A stretch of 64,000 nucleotides of DNA from Martelella limonii (GTDB lineage: Bacteria; Pseudomonadota; Alphaproteobacteria; Rhizobiales; Rhizobiaceae). The notes beneath the pieces were generated by a model. The model did not search any database, had not been told where the DNA came from, and worked only from the letters and a program-made list of their open reading frames with translations. Positions 7,914-17,256 of the stretch are shown in pieces; position 1 is the first letter of the stretch; each line of letters starts with the position of its first letter. The stretch lies in the NCBI RefSeq assembly GCF_013344475.1, contig NZ_JABUOU010000002.1, forward strand, positions 1 to 64,000, written 5' to 3'. Made by a program: the position numbers and the translations under genes.

Positions 7914-10218
7914 CTACCGCAAAGGCGCAAGATCATGCCCTTCGAGCGTGCGAAACGCCAGATATGCATCGATCCGTCCCGCCGCTCCGACGTCCCGCCA
8001 ATGGTCGTGATTGCGCACCGACCACAGATGAAACGCCGGCCGCTTGCCGTCCCCCTTGGTGTATCGGGTGTGCTCGACAGCGCCGAGTTCGCCCTTCAGG
8101 ACCTTCGACACGCGGGCGCGCAAGTTCGAGCGTCCGCGCAATGCCGTAGGCACCGCATCGACCAGATCGTCCACGCGCACCAGGTCGAAATCGAAGGGCT
8201 GTTCGCCGGCTTCGAAAAGGTCGAGCAGGTAGGACTCGGTGTCTCCCATGCCGAGCCGCCGCATCGCCTCCTTGCCGACCGTCGCCGGTGCAATGCCATG
8301 AGGATTGAGCGACACGCGCCTTTCAAGCAGCCAGTGCTTGACGAACGCCGCGCCGCCCTCGGCGAGATAGCCGAACAATCGCCGGTAGTAGTCTTCGTCC
8401 CGCTTGACCGCAGGCGAGAAGACCACCAACCAACGCCGGTCACCGTGCTCGATCGGCAGCGTCGTCATGGTTGGTGAAGCAGAGGAAGTTCAAGCAGTTC
8501 GGGATCGAATAGATGGAGCAGTTCTTCTCCTCGATCCGAAGCGTCGGGTCGGTGATTGCCGGCTTTAGCCGGTTCGCAACCTCCCGCCGCCCGAGCGTCA
8601 TCAATTCCTCGATGACCGTGAGCTGCGCGCCCTCCATCCATGCCGTCCAGCGCGACGTGACCTCGTCGTTCGACGGCCGCACGGTGTTGCGCGATCCGAC
8701 GATCGCCTCCATCAGATTGCCGATCCAGCTCTTGCCGGTCCCCTGCACGCCGCGGATCAGCAGCGCGAAATGGATCTTTTCGGCAGGCCGCTGGACGAGC
8801 AGCGCCAAATAGTCGAGCACATGGTTGCGGTCTCCCTCATCGGGAAAGAGATGCGCCATATGATCGAGGAAGACCGACACGTCGCCCGCCTTTGGCTCGA
8901 CGCCAGACTTCCGCCAGATGTTGTAGCGACCACCGTTCTCGCCATCGGGAAATTCGTCCGCCTCCGGCAGATAGACCAAGGTCTCGAACTTGCGCATCGG
9001 CAAGTTGCCCTTCCAGATCGCGTTGAGCACGTCGCCATCGGGCTTGAGATTAGCATGAACCGACTTCCACTGCTCGGTGCGATACTTGCGCGTGTCCGAG
9101 CGCCGGACAAACTGGTAAGGCTCGACGACCCAGACCCATTCGTCCCAAACGCCGGTCATACGAAGCGTGCGCCGCTTCCGCTCCTTCGGTTCAGCCCGAG
9201 GTGCATCGCCGATGTCGTCGGGAAAGTCCTCGTCGGCAGGCGCCCGCAAAACCTCCTCGATGAAGGCGCCGTGCCCCGCGTCTGACAGTGCCTTCAGCAA
9301 ACTGCCGAGAGTGACGCCGCCGGGCCTCGGCTTGAACGATGCCCACCGCCTTCGAATGTCTGCCTCGTCGCCGGCATAGGCCGTGTCCGACATCGACCAG
9401 GCGACGAACTCGTCCATGCCGGCGCCGCCGGTGCCGCGATGGCTCGCCATCATGATCGCAAGCCAATCGTCGTGACGGCTGTTATAGGCCGTGGCGTCCA
9501 GCCTGGAGAGAAGCCGTTCCAACTGCTCCGGTGTAATCTCGCCGTGCGTATCGGCCGACAGCTCGACGGAACGCTTCGCAATCGCGTCCAGGAAGGCCGT
9601 AGGAGCCTCGGGCGCTTCCGAGAGCGACAGAGCAAGCGGATCATCATCGAGGCCGTACGGCTTTCCGGTGTCGGGATGGATCGAGCCTGCCGCGACGAGC
9701 TGACGGCCGAACGACTTGAACTCGATCCCCGCATAATTCGGCAGGCCATTGATGATCTCGGCATTGGCCGACTTGCGCAGATAGAGATGCAATCCGCCGC
9801 CACCGGTCCTGACGAAAGGTGCCTCGGGTAGACCAAAATCCGCCTTCAGCCGAGCGAGCGGATCGTCGCCCGCCGCAAAGTTGCGAGGATCGACATCGAC
9901 AACGAGGTCGGTGCCGCGCAGGTGAACGCCGATATTGCCGCCCTGCGCCATCCTGGCCTTGGCCCTGTCGAGAGACAGAGGCGAGGCACGACGCCAACCC
10001 TTCTCAGCAGGCGCTTTGCCGTTGATCGGGATCAGGTCGTGACCGGCAGAAGCGTGAGCATCAAGCGAATCGGGATCGTGCTTCGATGGCGTGTCCGACG
10101 CCTTGGCAGCGGTATCCTCATCCTTGTCGAATTCGAACGCGACGGTCTTCTCCAACGCTCCTGCGGGCGCGCCGATCCCCTCGGCGCGCCCTTCTTCATT
10201 TTCCATGAGCGTGCTCAT
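7914..10218 (-). pseudogene. Primase-polymerase/D5-like helicase, frameshifted near 8460
   Basis: The 5' part (10218 to 8440) has a PrimPol domain, residues about 55-215, with DLVVDVDPRNF and GGGGLHLYLR. A linker of primase C-terminal type and a D5/VirE-like superfamily 3 helicase follow, with Walker A GVQGTGKS at 490-497, Walker B LTVIEEL near 533, and NCLNFLCFTNHDD. The frame is then lost and stops. The natural continuation is in the +1 frame (LPIEHGDRRWLVVFSPA, then YYRRLFGYL), open to 7914 for about 180 more residues. Two missing bases or one extra base near 8460 explains it. The intact protein of about 770 residues would replicate the element. The gene may be inactive, or the shift may be a sequencing error or programmed. 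Confidence 0.82.
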
Positions 10219-10457
10219 CGACCGTCCTCCCCGCGAATGAAGGCGTCGAGGTCGGCGACGTTGTAGCGAACCGTCTTGCCGTGAAAGACGTGGTAACGCG
10301 GCCCGGCGCCGCTGCCGCGCCAGGAGCGCAAGGTGCCGGGTGTCGAGGAGAGATAGACCGCTGCCGCTTCGGTATCGTACCAGGGACTGCGGGAGTGAGT
10401 ATCGAGAACGCGGCGCATCGCGTCCTCGATGTCATTCTTGGTGAGAGTTGCCGACAT
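10215..10457 (-). CDS. Small HTH (excisionase/AlpA-like) DNA-binding protein
   Basis: The 80-residue protein starts at ATG 10457, seven bases after GGAGGT. The core reads SPWYDTEAAAVYLSSTPGTL, then RSWRGSGAGPRYHVF, then KTVRYNVADLDAFIRG, the winged-HTH layout of excisionase/AlpA-type proteins (pfam HTH_17). Its stop overlaps the primase start by 4 nt (ATGA), so the two are translationally coupled. It is a paralogue of the protein at 10621. It likely regulates the replication gene or excision of the island. Confidence 0.75.
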   Translation of the reverse strand: MSATLTKNDIEDAMRRVLDTHSRSPWYDTEAAAVYLSSTPGTLRSWRGSGAGPRYHVFHGKTVRYNVADLDAFIRGEDGR

Positions 10458-10620
10458 GGCAATGACCTCCGTTGAGCCGGCACTTTGCCGACTGGTTTCA
10501 GACATTGATTTTCTGTCTGAGGAGGACCGGGATCGCCCCGGTCACGCGCTTCGCCTTATCGGCTCCTCGAAAAGCGCGCGTCGTCTAATAATCACCGATC
10601 AGGATCGATGAGGATCATTA

Positions 10621-10878
10621 TTAGTCGTGCCTAAGTCGTTGATTTATCAACAGTCGGATTTTTCGCCGGAAGTTTTTTTGCATTGCGCCCCGTACAAAGG
10701 CGTCGAGATCATCGATGTGGTAGCGGATAAACTGTCGGCTCACGACATGAAAGACCGGCCCTTCGCCTTTTGATCGCCAGCCTTTCAGTGTGCCCGGCGC
10801 CTTTCCGAGATACCGGGCGGCCGCTGCCGTATCCAGCCACGGGCTTGTGGGGTCCAAGGTTGCTGCTTCACGCGGCAT
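10621..10878 (-). CDS. Small HTH (excisionase/AlpA-like) protein next to the integrase
   Basis: The 85-residue product starts at ATG 10878, six bases after AGGGGG, and overlaps the integrase stop by 11 nt. The core SPWLDTAAAARYLGKAPGTL, then KGWRSKGEGPVFHVV and RQFIRYHIDDLDAFVRG, aligns by eye with the 10215 protein, so the pair arose by duplication or parallel recruitment. The C-terminal tail is basic (KNFRRKIRLLINQRLRHD). Coupling to the integrase suggests a recombination directionality factor. Confidence 0.7.
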   Translation of the reverse strand: MPREAATLDPTSPWLDTAAAARYLGKAPGTLKGWRSKGEGPVFHVVSRQFIRYHIDDLDAFVRGAMQKNFRRKIRLLINQRLRHD

Positions 10879-12037
10879 TACGGCCCCCTGTCTGTTCAAT
10901 TGCCTTCAAGGCCGGACGGCAACCGGCGAGAACCTTGTTCTCAAGAGCTTGCGCATGTGGCCGCAGGTGCTCGACGAGATGTTCGGCATGGACGTACCCG
11001 CCAGAAGCGCCGGGTAGCCGCTGGCCGAGAAGCAGGGCGCTTTCGGCATAAGGCACGCCGGATGCAATGAAGAGCGTGCGGGCATGGTGGCGGTATTCGT
11101 GCGGGCTCGGCAGGTCAGCGCTCTCCTCCTTCGGTTCCGTCACATGGCCGCTACTGCTCAACGGCGAGGGCCAAAGCCAAGCGTTATTTAAGGGTTCGTC
11201 CTCGGCAAGCCGATCCCGGATCATGCCGGCGAGCCAAGTCCCCATCGGAAAAAGCATACGGCCTCCGGTCTTCATATGGTCGAAGGTCAGCACATTCTTG
11301 TCGAGGTCGATGTCGGCGCGGCGAACCTGAAGGATTGACGACCTTCGGGCCCCGGTCAGAAGCATGGCGCGGTGCAGGTCACGCCGAATGGGTGACAGGC
11401 TCTCGCTCGCCCGCCACCACGCCGAAAGATCAAGACTGTCAACCTCGCGCCGCTTCGGCATAGGAATGCGAAGGACGGAAACCGGATTGGACGTGATAGA
11501 CTCATCCATCCGCATCGCCGTGTTGATGACGGCGCGCAATGTACGCATGACGCCGCTCGCGGTCGTCTGCCCACTCTTCTCACGAAGCCGGTCGTAGATA
11601 TCGCGCACCTCGGAGCGGCCGAGATCGGCCACGGCCCGGTTGCGATAGCGGGCGAGATAGTGATCGACATGGTAGCGATAGCTTCCCTCCGTCGCTTCCC
11701 GGAAAGGCTTTTCGCCGAGATGGATTTCAAGGGCCTTGGCGACCGTGACGCCGCTTTCTTCCGGACCCGCCGTAGGATCAACGCCGGACTGGATTTGAGA
11801 CATGATCGCCTTGGCCCGGTTTCGGGCCTCGCGCAGGCCGATCCGGTCCACGCGATCGATCTTGACCCGCACGGTTCGAACATGCCGACCATTCCTGCGA
11901 ACATCGCCCTGGACGGCGTAGGTCTTGGTGGTGGCGTGGCAGACGACCATCAGGCCCTTGATCTGTTCGTCGCGCCAGATGCCAGAGCCGAGTTCGAGGT
12001 CCCTGATCCGGGCCTCAGTGAGATTGATGACAGCCAT
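10868..12037 (-). CDS. Tyrosine-type site-specific integrase
   Basis: The 389-residue protein has an N-terminal arm-binding domain (to about 95), a core-binding domain (about 97-185) and a catalytic domain. Catalytic residues can be placed: R231 (TGARRSSI), K256 (DHMKTGGR), H313 and R316 (HEYRHHAR), and nucleophile Y348 (GGYVH). The second catalytic His is replaced by Q339 in LLLGQ, where LGH is usual. The start is about 145 bases from the tRNA-Arg 3' copy, as expected for a tRNA-targeting integrase. It catalyses insertion and excision of the island at tRNA-Arg(CCT). Confidence 0.93.
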   Translation of the reverse strand: MAVINLTEARIRDLELGSGIWRDEQIKGLMVVCHATTKTYAVQGDVRRNGRHVRTVRVKIDRVDRIGLREARNRAKAIMSQIQSGVDPTAGPEESGVTVAKALEIHLGEKPFREATEGSYRYHVDHYLARYRNRAVADLGRSEVRDIYDRLREKSGQTTASGVMRTLRAVINTAMRMDESITSNPVSVLRIPMPKRREVDSLDLSAWWRASESLSPIRRDLHRAMLLTGARRSSILQVRRADIDLDKNVLTFDHMKTGGRMLFPMGTWLAGMIRDRLAEDEPLNNAWLWPSPLSSSGHVTEPKEESADLPSPHEYRHHARTLFIASGVPYAESALLLGQRLPGASGGYVHAEHLVEHLRPHAQALENKVLAGCRPALKAIEQTGGRNAA

Positions 12038-12180
12038 TTTCGTCTTCTCCTGAGCACTGTGTGGAGCACCGTACGGAGACCTTTATGGATCAGCGTACAT
12101 CGACGATGATGTCGCGCAAGTGGCTGTCCGCGAACCATTAATCCGCAATAACTCGTTATGGATCAACGACTTCGTGCCGA

Positions 12181-12226
12181 ATTCCTAATCTGAGGGTCAC
12201 GCGTTCGAATCGCGTCGGGATCACCA
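12181..12226 (+). repeat. Attachment site: duplicated 3' half of tRNA-Arg(CCT)
   Basis: These 46 bases form the 3' half of a tRNA: anticodon-loop remnant TTCCTAA (anticodon CCT), 3' anticodon stem TCTGA, variable loop, a perfect T-arm (ACGCG TTCGAAT CGCGT), 3' acceptor strand CGGGATC, discriminator A and encoded CCA. The bases before it do not form the 5' anticodon stem or D-arm, so it is not a complete gene. This is the typical scar of integration at a tRNA 3' end and marks the right edge of the island. Confidence 0.85.
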
Positions 12227-12535
12227 CCGGTTTTCATGAGGCTGTCTGGCTTGATCGGTTGGCTGCGGGCTTTTCGCCCCTGCCAAAGGGTTCTATGCCC
12301 ATGTGAAAACCTGGAAACGCCTTTCCTTTCAGCCGGGAACCTTCATCCGTCGCGATGTTTGAAACACCGTGCATTTCATGTTTCGGCGAATATGGAAAAT
12401 CGGAATCCCGCCGCTAGATATGGGCGATAGTGGCGTTCGTCAGAGCGTCGCGGCGTGTCGCCTTCCCCCTTATGGCCGGAGCACGCAAACGCAGAATGAT
12501 GGCTGGCGCTTTCCTGTCCAGCGGAATGGAAAAAG
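12227..12535. other. Gap between island edge and permease gene
   Basis: About 310 bases of chromosomal flank. No open frame with a ribosome site is seen and no clear hairpin terminator. It must carry the promoter of the downstream permease, but I cannot place -35/-10 boxes with confidence. Confidence 0.4.
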
Positions 12536-14317
12536 ATGATTGAATTCATCGGACTTGACCCGGCGGTGGTCGCATTGGCGCTACTGGCGCTGCTCTTTGT
12601 TGCCTTTACAATCGAAAAATATCCCCCGGATGTCACCGCCGTCATCGGTGCGGCCCTGTTCATCGTGCTCGGCCTCGTCTCGTCCGATGAGGTGATGGCG
12701 GTGTTCTCCAACTCCGCTCCGATCACGATCGGCGCCATGTTCGTGGTGTCGGGCGCGCTCCTGCGCACCGGCGTGCTGGATGCGCTGGCGGCTTTCATCA
12801 TCGGTCGGGCGAAGTCTCATCCCATTCTGGCGATCGCGATCTTCATCGTGATTGCGGCGGCGGCCTCGGCCTTCATGAACAGCACGCCTGTGGTTCTGGT
12901 GCTGATACCGGTTGTCATCCGCCTTGCCGCAAGCCTCAACATGGCGCCCACGCGTTTGCTCATTCCGCTGTCCTATACCGCGATCCTCGGTGGCACCTGC
13001 ACGCTCATCGGCACATCGACGAACATTCTGGTGAGCGGCGTCGCGCAGCAGGGCGGGCTGGAGGCCTTCTCAATCTTCGAGATCGCGCCGGTCGGCATCA
13101 TCTCCGCCATCGTCGGCGGGGTTTCGGTGTTCGTGCTGGGCAAATTCCTCCTACCGCATCGCGAATCCGGCCAGAATGTCGCCGACGAGGAGACGCCCTA
13201 TCTTTCGGAGGTGACCATCCTTGCCGACTATTCCGGCATCGGCAAACCGCTTTCGGAGATTGGCGGCTTCCAGCGCTCCGGCATCCGCGTGACCGGTATC
13301 AGGCGCGGGCAGACGATTGAAAGAAGCGGGCTCGATGAACGCGTTCTGGCGCAAGGCGATGTCGTCATCCTGATTGCCGCTACGTCGGAACTGCTGACCT
13401 TCGAGGAAGAGGCAGGGCTTCGCGTCGGTCTCCGGCGTTCGATGGAGCTTTCCGAAGGGGATGAGCCGAAGGTTGCGGAAGTGATCGTGGCGCCATCGCG
13501 CAGAAGCGTCGGCGTGCGGATTGCCGACCTGGCGCTTGGCAGGCGCGCGGGCATGCGCGTCCTGGGCGCCAACCGCGCCAGTCATGTCGCTGGTCCCGAT
13601 CTGGCAAACGTCAAGCTCCGCCCTGCCGACAAGCTGCTGCTCGAAGGCACGTCCGAAGGCTTTGACGAGCTGTCGCGCGTCGGCGACGTGGTGTCGGTCA
13701 CCGAGCCTGCCGGGCGGGCTTTCCGGCGCAGGCAGGCGCCGATCGCCATTCTGGCGCTTGTCGGCATCGTGGCGCTTGCAGCCTTCAATGTCATGCCGAT
13801 CGGCATTCTCGCCCTGCTCGGCGTTGCGGTCATTCTTGCGCTGCGCTGCATCGATGGCGATGAGGCCTGGCAGACCATCGACGGGTCGATCCTGATCCTG
13901 ATCTTCTCGATGCTGATCGTCGGGGCGGGGCTGGAAAACAGCGGTGCGGTCGAACTGGTCGTCAATGCGCTGAAGCCCTGGCTTGGAAGCCTTTCGCCCT
14001 TCATGATGCTGCTGGCGGTTTATTTCGTCGGTTCGATCCTGACCGAGACCGTGACCAACAATGCGGTTGCCGTGATCTATACGCCGATCGTGATCACCCT
14101 AGCCAACCAGCTCGGGCTTGATCCGAGGCCGTTTGTAGTGGCCGTGATGTTTGCCGCCAGCGCCAGCTTTGCCACGCCGATCGGCTACCAGACCAACACG
14201 CTGGTCTACGGCGCAGGCAATTACCAGTTCTCCGACTTCCTGAAGATGGGAATTCCGATGAACATCATCGTCGGCATCACGTCCGTTCTCGCGATCGCCT
14301 TCTTCTTTCCGATGTGA
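12536..14317 (+). CDS. SLC13-family anion permease with two TrkA-C (RCK_C) domains
   Basis: The 593-residue inner-membrane protein starts with two membrane helices (PAVVALALLALLFVAF, VTAVIGAALFIVLGLV). An ArsB/NhaD-like transport core includes FMNSTPVVLVLIP and a GTCTLIGTSTNILV re-entrant motif. Residues about 210-400 hold two soluble RCK_C/TrkA-C domains, and the second half of the transport core follows (LTETVTNNAVAVIYTP). This layout is typical of SLC13 permeases for sulfate, dicarboxylates or related anions. The substrate cannot be told from sequence. It lies between the island and rpsO, where many relatives have truB. Confidence 0.85.
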   Translation: MIEFIGLDPAVVALALLALLFVAFTIEKYPPDVTAVIGAALFIVLGLVSSDEVMAVFSNSAPITIGAMFVVSGALLRTGVLDALAAFIIGRAKSHPILAIAIFIVIAAAASAFMNSTPVVLVLIPVVIRLAASLNMAPTRLLIPLSYTAILGGTCTLIGTSTNILVSGVAQQGGLEAFSIFEIAPVGIISAIVGGVSVFVLGKFLLPHRESGQNVADEETPYLSEVTILADYSGIGKPLSEIGGFQRSGIRVTGIRRGQTIERSGLDERVLAQGDVVILIAATSELLTFEEEAGLRVGLRRSMELSEGDEPKVAEVIVAPSRRSVGVRIADLALGRRAGMRVLGANRASHVAGPDLANVKLRPADKLLLEGTSEGFDELSRVGDVVSVTEPAGRAFRRRQAPIAILALVGIVALAAFNVMPIGILALLGVAVILALRCIDGDEAWQTIDGSILILIFSMLIVGAGLENSGAVELVVNALKPWLGSLSPFMMLLAVYFVGSILTETVTNNAVAVIYTPIVITLANQLGLDPRPFVVAVMFAASASFATPIGYQTNTLVYGAGNYQFSDFLKMGIPMNIIVGITSVLAIAFFFPM

Positions 14318-14490
14318 CGGGCATGGGCAAAAGAGGCTGAACCGGGGGGTATCGAACAACGCTCGACATTTACCGCCATTTGCCTTATACGGGCGCCAGC
14401 ATTGAAACAGATGCGCTTAGATGGCCCTTGCTGGACGACATCCCGGCCCGGGCGACTTAAACACCCTCATTTCTCAAGAAAGGATGACCG

Positions 14491-14760
14491 ATGTCGATTA
14501 CTGCTGAACGCAAGGCAGAGCTGATCAAGGAATACGCAACGAAGGAAGGCGACACCGGTTCGCCGGAAGTTCAGGTTGCCATTCTCACCGAGCGGATCAC
14601 CAACCTGACCGAGCACTTCAAGGGCCACAAGAAGGACAACCACTCCCGCCGTGGTCTGCTGACGCTGGTTTCGACCCGCCGTTCGCTGCTTGACTATCTG
14701 AAGCGCGTTGACGAAAGCCGTTACACGACCCTCATCGGTCGTCTGGGCATTCGCCGCTAA
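14491..14760 (+). CDS. rpsO: 30S ribosomal protein S15
   Basis: The 89-residue protein is full length for S15. It shows the family core: [18 protein letters not shown], then [19 protein letters not shown], and the C-terminal [14 protein letters not shown]15 binds the central domain of 16S rRNA early in 30S assembly. An AAGGATG ribosome site precedes ATG 14491. It lies upstream of pnp, the order conserved across bacteria, and its transcript usually extends into pnp. Confidence 0.98.
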   Translation: MSITAERKAELIKEYATKEGDTGSPEVQVAILTERITNLTEHFKGHKKDNHSRRGLLTLVSTRRSLLDYLKRVDESRYTTLIGRLGIRR

Positions 14761-14769
14761 GCTTTATCC

Positions 14770-14796
14770 GGCGGGCGTCTTACACGTCCGCCGTTT
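14770..14796 (+). terminator. Weak hairpin after rpsO
   Basis: GGCGGGCG pairs with CGTCCGCC (one G-T pair) around a 7-base loop, followed by only three T residues. It may attenuate readthrough from rpsO into pnp or be a processing hairpin rather than a strong terminator. Confidence 0.45.
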
Positions 14797-15040
14797 CCAT
14801 TTGCGCTGCAAAGCGCCGGTTTTCCGCCGTGGCAGGCGGATAACCCGAAAAGGCAGCCCCGGAACGTCCGGCGCTGCATGCTGAAACGGACCTGTCATGG
14901 GGCAGGATTGCAGGTTGCTTCGCATTCCGGAAGCAGCGCGCTGTCTTGCCCGTGACGCGTCAGATGAAACGTGACGCCGTGGCTTCGACTTCCCTTTCAA
15001 AGGGAAGGGCGGGGCTGCAGCATTTGTTAGAGGACAAGAC

Positions 15041-17179
15041 ATGTTCAACACCCACAAAGTGGAAATCGAGTGGGCCGGCCGCACACTCAAGCTCGAGACC
15101 GGCAAGGTTGCCCGTCAGGCTGATGGCGCGGTTCTGGCCTCCTACGGCGAAACCACGGTTCTCGCCACCGTCGTCTCCGCCAAGACGCCGAAGCCGGGAC
15201 AGGATTTCTTCCCGCTTACCGTCAACTACCAGGAAAAGACCTTTGCTGCCGGCAAGATCCCCGGCGGCTATTTCAAGCGCGAAGGCCGTCCGAGCGAAAA
15301 CGAGACTCTCGTTTCCCGTCTGATCGACCGTCCGATCCGCCCGCTGTTCCCGGAAGGCTACAAGAACGACACCCAGGTGGTCGTCACCGTTCTCCAGCAC
15401 GACCTCGAGAACAACCCGGACGTTCTGGCGATGGTCGCGACCTCGGCCGCGCTGACGCTTTCCGGCGTTCCCTTCATGGGCCCGATCGCCGGCGCGCGCG
15501 TCGGATACATCAACGGCGAATATGTGCTGAACCCGCATATCGACGAAATGCCTGAAACCGCGCTCGACCTCGTTGTCGCCGGCACGGGCGATGCTGTTCT
15601 GATGGTCGAATCGGAAGCCAAGGAACTCGACGAAGAGGTCATGCTCGGCGCCGTCATGTTCGGTCACAAGGGCTTCCAGCCGGTAATCGACGCGATCATC
15701 AAGCTTGCCGAAGTTGCCGCCAAGGAGCCGCGCGAATTCGAACCGGAAGATCATTCCGCGCTTGAATCCGACATGCTGTCCTTCATCGAAGGCGAGCTGC
15801 GCGATGCCTACAAGATCACCGAGAAGGCTGCCCGCTACGCCGCCGTCGACGCCGCCAAGGCGAAGGTGAAGGAGCGCTACACGCCGGCTGAAGGCGAGGA
15901 AGCCAAGTACACCGCCGAAGAAATCGGCGCCGTATTCAAGCATCTCCAGGCCAAGATCGTGCGCTGGAACATTCTCGACACCAAGAGCCGCATCGACGGC
16001 CGCGATCTCGAGACCGTCCGCCCGATCGTCTCGGAAGTCGGCATCTTGCCGCGTACCCATGGTTCGGCGCTGTTTACCCGCGGCGAAACCCAGGCGCTGG
16101 TCGTTGCCACGCTCGGCACCGGCGAAGACGAGCAGTATGTCGATGCGCTGACCGGCATGTACAAGGAACGCTTCCTGCTGCATTATAACTTCCCGCCCTA
16201 TTCGGTCGGTGAAACCGGTCGCATGGGTTCCCCGGGCCGTCGCGAAATCGGCCACGGCAAGCTCGCATGGCGCGCGATCCGTCCGATGCTGCCCTCCGTC
16301 GAGCAGTTCCCCTACACGCTGCGCATCGTCTCCGAGATCACCGAATCCAACGGTTCGTCCTCGATGGCCACCGTTTGCGGTACCTCGCTGGCGCTGATGG
16401 ATGCGGGCGTTCCGCTCGCTAAGCCGGTTGCCGGTATCGCCATGGGCCTGATCCTCGAAGGCGACCGTTTCGCGGTTCTCTCCGACATTCTCGGTGACGA
16501 GGACCACCTCGGCGACATGGACTTCAAGGTTGCCGGTACCGCCGAAGGCATCACCTCGCTGCAGATGGACATCAAGATCGCCGGTATCACCGAAGAGATC
16601 ATGAAGGTTGCGCTCGGCCAGGCCCAGGGCGGCCGCAAGCACATCCTCGGCGAAATGTCCAAGGCCATCACCGAAGGCCGCGAGCAGCTCGGCGAATACG
16701 CACCGCGCATCGAGATGATGACGATTGCCGTCGACAAGATCCGCGACGTTATCGGTTCGGGCGGCAAGGTCATCCGCGAGATCGTCGAAAAGACCGGCGC
16801 CAAGATCAACATCGAGGACGATGGCACGATCAAGATCGCTTCGTCTTCCGGCAAGGAAATCGAAGCCGCCAAGAAGTGGATCCACTCGATCGTCGACGAG
16901 CCGGAACTGAACGCGATCTACGAAGGCACGGTCGTCAAGACCGCCGACTTCGGCGCCTTCGTCAACTTCTTCGGCCCGCGTGACGGTCTGGTCCACATCT
17001 CGCAGCTTGCTTCGGAACGCGTTGCCAAGACCACTGACGTGGTCAAGGAAGGCGACAAGGTCTGGGTCAAGCTCATCGGCTTCGATGAGCGCGGCAAGGT
17101 CAAGCTGTCGATGAAGGTCGTCGACCAGGAGACCGGCAAGGAAATCGAGCGCGGCTCCAAGAACGACGCTGCCGAATAA
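15041..17179 (+). CDS. pnp: Polyribonucleotide nucleotidyltransferase (PNPase)
   Basis: The 712-residue protein has the full PNPase layout: two RNase PH-like domains with an all-helical linker between them, a KH domain (about 553-612, [20 protein letters not shown]) and a C-terminal S1 domain (about 622-690, [16 protein letters not shown]). The core motifs [21 protein letters not shown] and [20 protein letters not shown] are intact. It degrades RNA 3' to 5' with phosphate and joins the degradosome. It follows rpsO and is closed by a strong terminator at 17211. Confidence 0.99.
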   Translation: MFNTHKVEIEWAGRTLKLETGKVARQADGAVLASYGETTVLATVVSAKTPKPGQDFFPLTVNYQEKTFAAGKIPGGYFKREGRPSENETLVSRLIDRPIRPLFPEGYKNDTQVVVTVLQHDLENNPDVLAMVATSAALTLSGVPFMGPIAGARVGYINGEYVLNPHIDEMPETALDLVVAGTGDAVLMVESEAKELDEEVMLGAVMFGHKGFQPVIDAIIKLAEVAAKEPREFEPEDHSALESDMLSFIEGELRDAYKITEKAARYAAVDAAKAKVKERYTPAEGEEAKYTAEEIGAVFKHLQAKIVRWNILDTKSRIDGRDLETVRPIVSEVGILPRTHGSALFTRGETQALVVATLGTGEDEQYVDALTGMYKERFLLHYNFPPYSVGETGRMGSPGRREIGHGKLAWRAIRPMLPSVEQFPYTLRIVSEITESNGSSSMATVCGTSLALMDAGVPLAKPVAGIAMGLILEGDRFAVLSDILGDEDHLGDMDFKVAGTAEGITSLQMDIKIAGITEEIMKVALGQAQGGRKHILGEMSKAITEGREQLGEYAPRIEMMTIAVDKIRDVIGSGGKVIREIVEKTGAKINIEDDGTIKIASSSGKEIEAAKKWIHSIVDEPELNAIYEGTVVKTADFGAFVNFFGPRDGLVHISQLASERVAKTTDVVKEGDKVWVKLIGFDERGKVKLSMKVVDQETGKEIERGSKNDAAE

Positions 17180-17210
17180 GGCGGCGTCAGTTCCAAGACG
17201 TAATATCCAG

Positions 17211-17241
17211 GGCGTGAGCAGGCTTTGCTCACGCCTTTTTT
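17211..17241 (+). terminator. Strong rho-independent terminator after pnp
   Basis: A perfect 10-bp stem (GGCGTGAGCA / TGCTCACGCC) with a 5-base loop is followed by six T residues. It ends the rpsO-pnp transcript; the next gene starts 16 bases later. Confidence 0.93.
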
Positions 17242-17256
17242 CCGACAGGTGAGATC

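Larger units (their letters stand above)
1..12226. mobile_element. Integrated genomic island (prophage or satellite remnant), left end outside window
   Basis: The block runs from the window edge to a duplicated tRNA-Arg 3' end at 12181-12226. It holds an inward-reading tyrosine integrase, two small HTH proteins, a PrimPol/D5-like replication gene, a TerS-like gene and phage head-tail type genes, all on the minus strand, plus a low-GC ATPase cassette and an IS5 end at the left. The conserved chromosomal genes start only after 12.5 kb. Because the tRNA copy reads on the plus strand and is only its 3' half, the intact tRNA-Arg(CCT) should lie at the other edge, left of position 1. That the whole 12 kb is one element is inference; a nested second element at the far left is possible. 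Confidence 0.72.

Noticed and set aside
14960-16996. 678-codon open frame antisense to pnp
   Set aside because: It mirrors the pnp frame and is full of Asp/Gly/His/Arg typical of antisense frames in high-GC genes; pnp itself is intact and closed by a terminator.
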